From assembly GCA_964653235.1 (NCBI GenBank), contig CAZZCP010000019.1, forward strand, positions 1 through 33,399: 33,399 nt of DNA, given 5' to 3'. Source of the DNA: CAZZCP01 sp964653235. Its GTDB lineage: Bacteria; Bdellovibrionota; Bdellovibrionia; Bdellovibrionales; UBA840. Under the pieces are notes generated by a model. The model made no database searches. It was not told the DNA's origin and worked only from the letters and a program-made list of their open reading frames with translations. Of this stretch, positions 30,489-33,399 are shown piece by piece. Each line of letters starts with the position of its first letter. The stretch's first letter is position 1. The position numbers and the translations under genes are program-made.

Positions 30489-32353
30489 TGAGCTCAAGCA
30501 TTAATTTTCTTTTCTCACTGGCGCTTCTATTTTTACTCTCTTCTTGCGGCGGATCTGATGATGCACCTAGTGGCACCACCACCAACTGTAACAATACTCC
30601 CTGTGCGAATGAGCCTAGTATCTGTAGCACTATCAATAGCTTCTCACCTAGTGTTACCATTACCGGTTCTGCAGTTTACAAACGCAGACTTTATTTAAGT
30701 TCGGGCTTGGGTGGGGTTGACTCCAATGATTACCCTATTCGTTATGCCGAAATTGCAGTGCTCGATAGCACCGGAAGTGAAATCCAATGTGGAGAAACAG
30801 ATGCATCTGGCAATTTCTCCATCAGTGTCCCCGAGTCAAGCAGTGCGAACTACAGAATTCAAGTTCGTTCGAGAATCAGCAATAGTAGCCAAGCTTTAGT
30901 CAGCGTCCTTGATCGCCACGACAATATGACCTACTATGCAGTTCAATCTGCAAGCTTCACTCCAGACTCAAATAGATCAGTAGGAACTCTGATTGCGGCT
31001 CACGATGGCCAAGTCATTGGTGGGGCTTTTTTTATTTTAGACCATATTTTGCGAACCAACGAATTTTTAAGAGCTCAAACCACGAGTTGCGATGGATCTA
31101 GCGGCTCCATCACAGCCTGTTCCCCTTTTACTGTTGCTCCCAAGGTACAAGTTCTATGGCGTCCGGGTTTTAATCCTGGAGATTACTACGGGGTGGGACC
31201 CGTTAGCTTTTATATCTCTGGCACTTCAAGATTGTATATTCTTGGCGGCGATAACAACGACGTCAATTCTAGTGATACCGATCATTTTGACAGCACTGTT
31301 GTGATTCATGAGTACGGTCACTTTTTAGAAGACATGTACCCTGGTAGTAGCTCTCCCGGTGGAGCCCATGATGCCAACTCTATTTTAGATGCAAGACTTG
31401 CATGGAGTGAAGGCTTTGCTACTTTTTTAGCTCTGCAAGTAACAGCGGATTCCAACTATACGAGCGTCTTTGACAATGATACAGCCAATTATTTAAATCA
31501 ATATGTTGATACCTATGGAAATTCTGATGGAAGTACTGGAAATGAATTTCCAAAAATCAACCTAGAAACCAATTCTCCTCGAAGAGATCCCAGCTCTACC
31601 TCTTACAGCATCGATGATGGTGAGGGTATCTTTCGTGAATTTTCTGTGGTTCGTGGATTGATTGATGCAATGGACAGCGATGTGGATGCTGTGGTTTCAA
31701 CAAATCCTGGGTCTGGAGAAAACATTGACAGTGATTTTCATGAGTTTTGGACAGTTTTTGCAAGTAGTGATGGTATCAATGCTTTGAATTTTATTAATAT
31801 GGGCCAATTCTTGCAAATTCAAGATGGGCTCACTGGCAGAACCGACTGGGACTCCATTCGACTCGATGAGAGCATGACAGCCTCAGGGGGTGTATCTAAC
31901 CCCAATCAATTCTTGCGCTACTATGCAACTCCTGATGTTGGTAATGGCTGTAGCGACACTGCCACCATTCAACCATCAAGTGATAATTCGAATTCTGAAA
32001 ATGGTAGTTTTGCCAACTCCAATCAACTGGCCTCGAATGATTTCTACGCCTACACCCACCCCGGTGGAAGCTTAGAGATTTTACTCAATGGCAACACTAC
32101 TCTAGATCTTGACCTCTTTCTCTATGCCAATGCTTACACCTATGGTTCAAGTTCAACTATGCTGGGGAGCAGTCTGCAAGAGAACACAAGTTCAGAAACG
32201 ATCAGTATTTCAAACCTTGCTGCTGGCACCTATATGATCAATGTAATGGTTTTTACTGGGAATCTTGCCGGCACTCCAGAGCCCTGGCCGAGCAGTGGCT
32301 ATGACTTAACAATTACCAATAGCAGTGGGAGCAACAAAATATGTCCACCTTAA
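30488..32353 (+). CDS. Secreted metalloprotease lipoprotein (HEYGH) with PPC-like C-terminus
   Basis: 621 residues. A lipoprotein signal (LLFLLSSC, Cys about 20) is followed by a Ser/Cys-rich linker and a carboxypeptidase-regulatory-like beta domain (about 60-160, IRYAEIAVLDSTG ... ETDASGNFSISVP). The protease domain has the zinc site His274-Glu-Tyr-Gly-His278 (VVIHEYGHFLED). About 30 residues downstream is WSEGFATF with Glu308 as probable third ligand, making it a gluzincin. The C-terminal part (about 510-615, DFYAYTHPGGSLEILL ... LDLDLFLY ... LAAGTYMINVMVF) resembles the bacterial pre-peptidase C-terminal (PPC) domain. It probably sits on the cell surface or is released, and digests external or envelope proteins. 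The exact peptidase family was not identified. Confidence 0.85.
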   Translation: MSSSINFLFSLALLFLLSSCGGSDDAPSGTTTNCNNTPCANEPSICSTINSFSPSVTITGSAVYKRRLYLSSGLGGVDSNDYPIRYAEIAVLDSTGSEIQCGETDASGNFSISVPESSSANYRIQVRSRISNSSQALVSVLDRHDNMTYYAVQSASFTPDSNRSVGTLIAAHDGQVIGGAFFILDHILRTNEFLRAQTTSCDGSSGSITACSPFTVAPKVQVLWRPGFNPGDYYGVGPVSFYISGTSRLYILGGDNNDVNSSDTDHFDSTVVIHEYGHFLEDMYPGSSSPGGAHDANSILDARLAWSEGFATFLALQVTADSNYTSVFDNDTANYLNQYVDTYGNSDGSTGNEFPKINLETNSPRRDPSSTSYSIDDGEGIFREFSVVRGLIDAMDSDVDAVVSTNPGSGENIDSDFHEFWTVFASSDGINALNFINMGQFLQIQDGLTGRTDWDSIRLDESMTASGGVSNPNQFLRYYATPDVGNGCSDTATIQPSSDNSNSENGSFANSNQLASNDFYAYTHPGGSLEILLNGNTTLDLDLFLYANAYTYGSSSTMLGSSLQENTSSETISISNLAAGTYMINVMVFTGNLAGTPEPWPSSGYDLTITNSSGSNKICPP

Positions 32354-32910
32354 TCAAACTCATACCAGCCATTGTATTGACTTTGTTTTGTTTGGCCTAC
32401 AGTAGCTCAACAAATAACAATCATTTGCAACTGCAGAGCCTGAAGAAATTTAAAAACACACACAATCACAAAATCAAAACCTTGGCTTCAAAGCACAGCT
32501 TGCCGATGCAAAAGGCAAGAAGTAGTTTTTCGGTCGAATTTCAAAATGCAAAACCAAATGCAGAGGGTATTCTCAAAATACAGGCTGGCATTAAAAATAC
32601 ATTGGGCGTGCAAAATGCCAAATTCAAATGGATCCTTCCCGAAAAGGTCGAACTCACCTCAGGCAGTCTGGAAGGTGATCTTGAATTTATCAATGGCTTT
32701 GTTGACTTAGAAGTAGAATTGTCTGTCTTAGATCAAGAAGATAGAATCGTGCGACTTGAAGTCTACACCTACGAGCTGGGTGGAAAAATAGGTAAGATAA
32801 AAACTTTTTACACCCAAAAGCATGAAGAAAGAATGTATGAAAAGCTGAGCAAACGCACTCAGCTGGAGTTCTTAAATGCCGAAGGCCAAGGGCAAAAAAT
32901 TCTGCAATAA
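32341..32910 (+). CDS. Small exported protein overlapping the protease gene
   Basis: 189 residues. Its ATG lies inside the last codons of the protease gene (13 bp overlap), so the two are translated together. The N-terminus (MSTLIKLIPAIVLTLFCLAYSS) is a Sec signal; the Cys lacks a proper lipobox. Next comes a basic, His/Lys-rich stretch (KKFKNTHNHKIKTLASKH). The rest alternates beta-prone segments (FSVEFQNAKPNAEGILKIQA, VDLEVELSVLDQEDRIVRLE) like a single immunoglobulin-like domain, and the end is charged and helical. No family is recognised. A chaperone, inhibitor or anchor for the protease is possible from the coupling alone. Confidence 0.65.
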   Translation: MSTLIKLIPAIVLTLFCLAYSSSTNNNHLQLQSLKKFKNTHNHKIKTLASKHSLPMQKARSSFSVEFQNAKPNAEGILKIQAGIKNTLGVQNAKFKWILPEKVELTSGSLEGDLEFINGFVDLEVELSVLDQEDRIVRLEVYTYELGGKIGKIKTFYTQKHEERMYEKLSKRTQLEFLNAEGQGQKILQ

Positions 32911-32915
32911 CATAA

Positions 32916-33361
32916 CTAAGCTATCTGCACATAAATTTCAGGGTCGTACTCTTCTCTTAAAATCGAAGTCAACGCATGAAGGGTGCCCATGGTTGAGCTC
33001 GGGCAAGTTCCGCAAGCTCCCATATACTGAATGGTAATGACTTTGTCTTTTAAAGATAGAATTTCAACATCACCACCGTCCATCTGTAAACCTTGACGAA
33101 TGGTGCGATCTAAAATTGCATCAATCTTTTCAATCTCTGGGTCTTTGGGTTTGGGCTTGGCTTTGATCACTTTCTCTTCAAAATCAGCATTGTGAATCGG
33201 CATGCGAGTCTCAATCACCGCTTTGATGAGCCAAGAGAGATGGTCCCAATCGGCCTCACCATCTTGAGTGACTGTGATAGAGTTTTGAAACAAGTGAATA
33301 CTCGAAATATGAGCCAAGCCTAAAAGATCATAGGCTAAAACCACATGCTCGCATTCGGCCT
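32916..33361 (-). CDS. nfu: Nfu/NifU-C-type iron-sulfur cluster protein (5' end lost at window edge)
   Basis: The C-terminal NifU domain is clear: LDRTIRQGLQMDGGDVEILS followed by GACGTCPSSTMGTL, with the CxxC that holds a 4Fe-4S cluster for delivery to client proteins. Upstream is the later part of an Nfu N-terminal domain (HLFQNSITVTQDGEADWDHL). The usual start of that domain (TPNPN-type) is missing. A GTG at 33344 could open 142 codons, but the frame stays open through 33361 and into the fold-back, so the true start is probably beyond the point where the sequence turns back. Its stop is 5 bp from the stop of the convergent secreted-protein gene. Confidence 0.85.
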
Positions 33362-33399
33362 GAGCATGTGGTTTTAGCCTATGATCTTTTAGGCTTGGC
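33313..33399. repeat. Perfect 38 bp inverted repeat with 11-nt loop at the window end
   Basis: 33313-33350 is exactly reverse-complemented at 33362-33399, with an 11-nt loop at 33351-33361. The left arm is coding sequence of the Nfu gene. The right arm runs to the last base of the window. A fold-back of coding sequence ending exactly at a sequence end is typical of chimeric reads or an assembly turning back on itself. Confidence 0.95.

Noticed and set aside
1..33399. CRISPR array, prophage or integrated conjugative element
   Set aside because: No regularly spaced direct repeats, cas genes, integrase, phage structural genes or conjugation genes were seen on either strand.

Overview
The window looks like chromosomal DNA from a member of the Bdellovibrionota (Bdellovibrio/Bacteriovorax/Oligoflexia-like Gram-negative bacteria). 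This is inferred from gene content, not from a database search. The pointers are many lipoproteins, a TPR protein fused to an OmpR-type DNA-binding domain, a pair of ArsA/Get3-like ATPases, the small proteobacterial type of glutamate-cysteine ligase, HNH proteins, and an ftsE-ftsX-envC-ctpA cluster. Base composition is moderately AT-rich and even. Genes are densely packed, with many overlapping starts and stops. Several starts are TTG or GTG.

Layout. 1-2229 (minus): most of a large surface lipoprotein with two Calx-beta repeats, cut by the window edge. 2385-5077 (plus): metG and a SpoU/TrmH-type RNA methyltransferase, coupled. 5145-7013 (plus): an HNH protein and a LysM plus beta-barrel outer-membrane protein. 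Neither has a visible ribosome binding site. 7052-7430 (minus): two very small genes behind a TTGACA promoter, ending at a hairpin. 7461-8314: remains of an IS110-type and an ISL3-type transposase gene. 8366-8441 (minus): tRNA-Val(TAC). 8512-9621 (minus): TPR/winged-helix regulator. 9746-15091 (minus): clpP, clpX, lon and a MepA-like lipoprotein with a changed active site. 15377-16855 (plus): leucyl aminopeptidase. 16852-17251: a 400 bp segment bounded by near-identical inverted repeats and holding a lone HigA-type antitoxin gene. 17251-18517 (minus): a membrane-anchored unknown and a second HNH protein. 18762-23815 (minus): a five-gene operon with every junction overlapping: ArsA-like 1, ArsA-like 2, TPR lipoprotein, EI24 membrane protein, GshA. 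23972-25291 (plus): trigger factor. 25300-30401 (minus): a six-gene cell-division/peptidoglycan operon: small unknown, ftsE, ftsX, envC, ctpA, degenerate metallo-beta-lactamase-fold protein. 30488-32910 (plus): a secreted metalloprotease lipoprotein and an overlapping secreted partner. 32916 to the edge (minus): an Nfu-type iron-sulfur protein whose 5' end runs into a perfect fold-back at the window end.

How the genes fit together. Much of the window deals with protein quality control (trigger factor, ClpXP, Lon, aminopeptidase, ArsA-like ATPases) and with the cell envelope (FtsEX-EnvC, CtpA, MepA-like, LysM barrel, lipoproteins). Trigger factor is usually next to clpP-clpX-lon but here lies about 9 kb away on the other strand. 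The best candidates for something not well described are the paired-ArsA/TPR-lipoprotein/EI24/GshA operon, the degenerate hydrolase closing the FtsEX operon, the inverted-repeat cassette with the orphan antitoxin, and the two small genes at 7.1-7.4 kb. The 38 bp fold-back at the right edge is most likely an assembly or amplification artefact.
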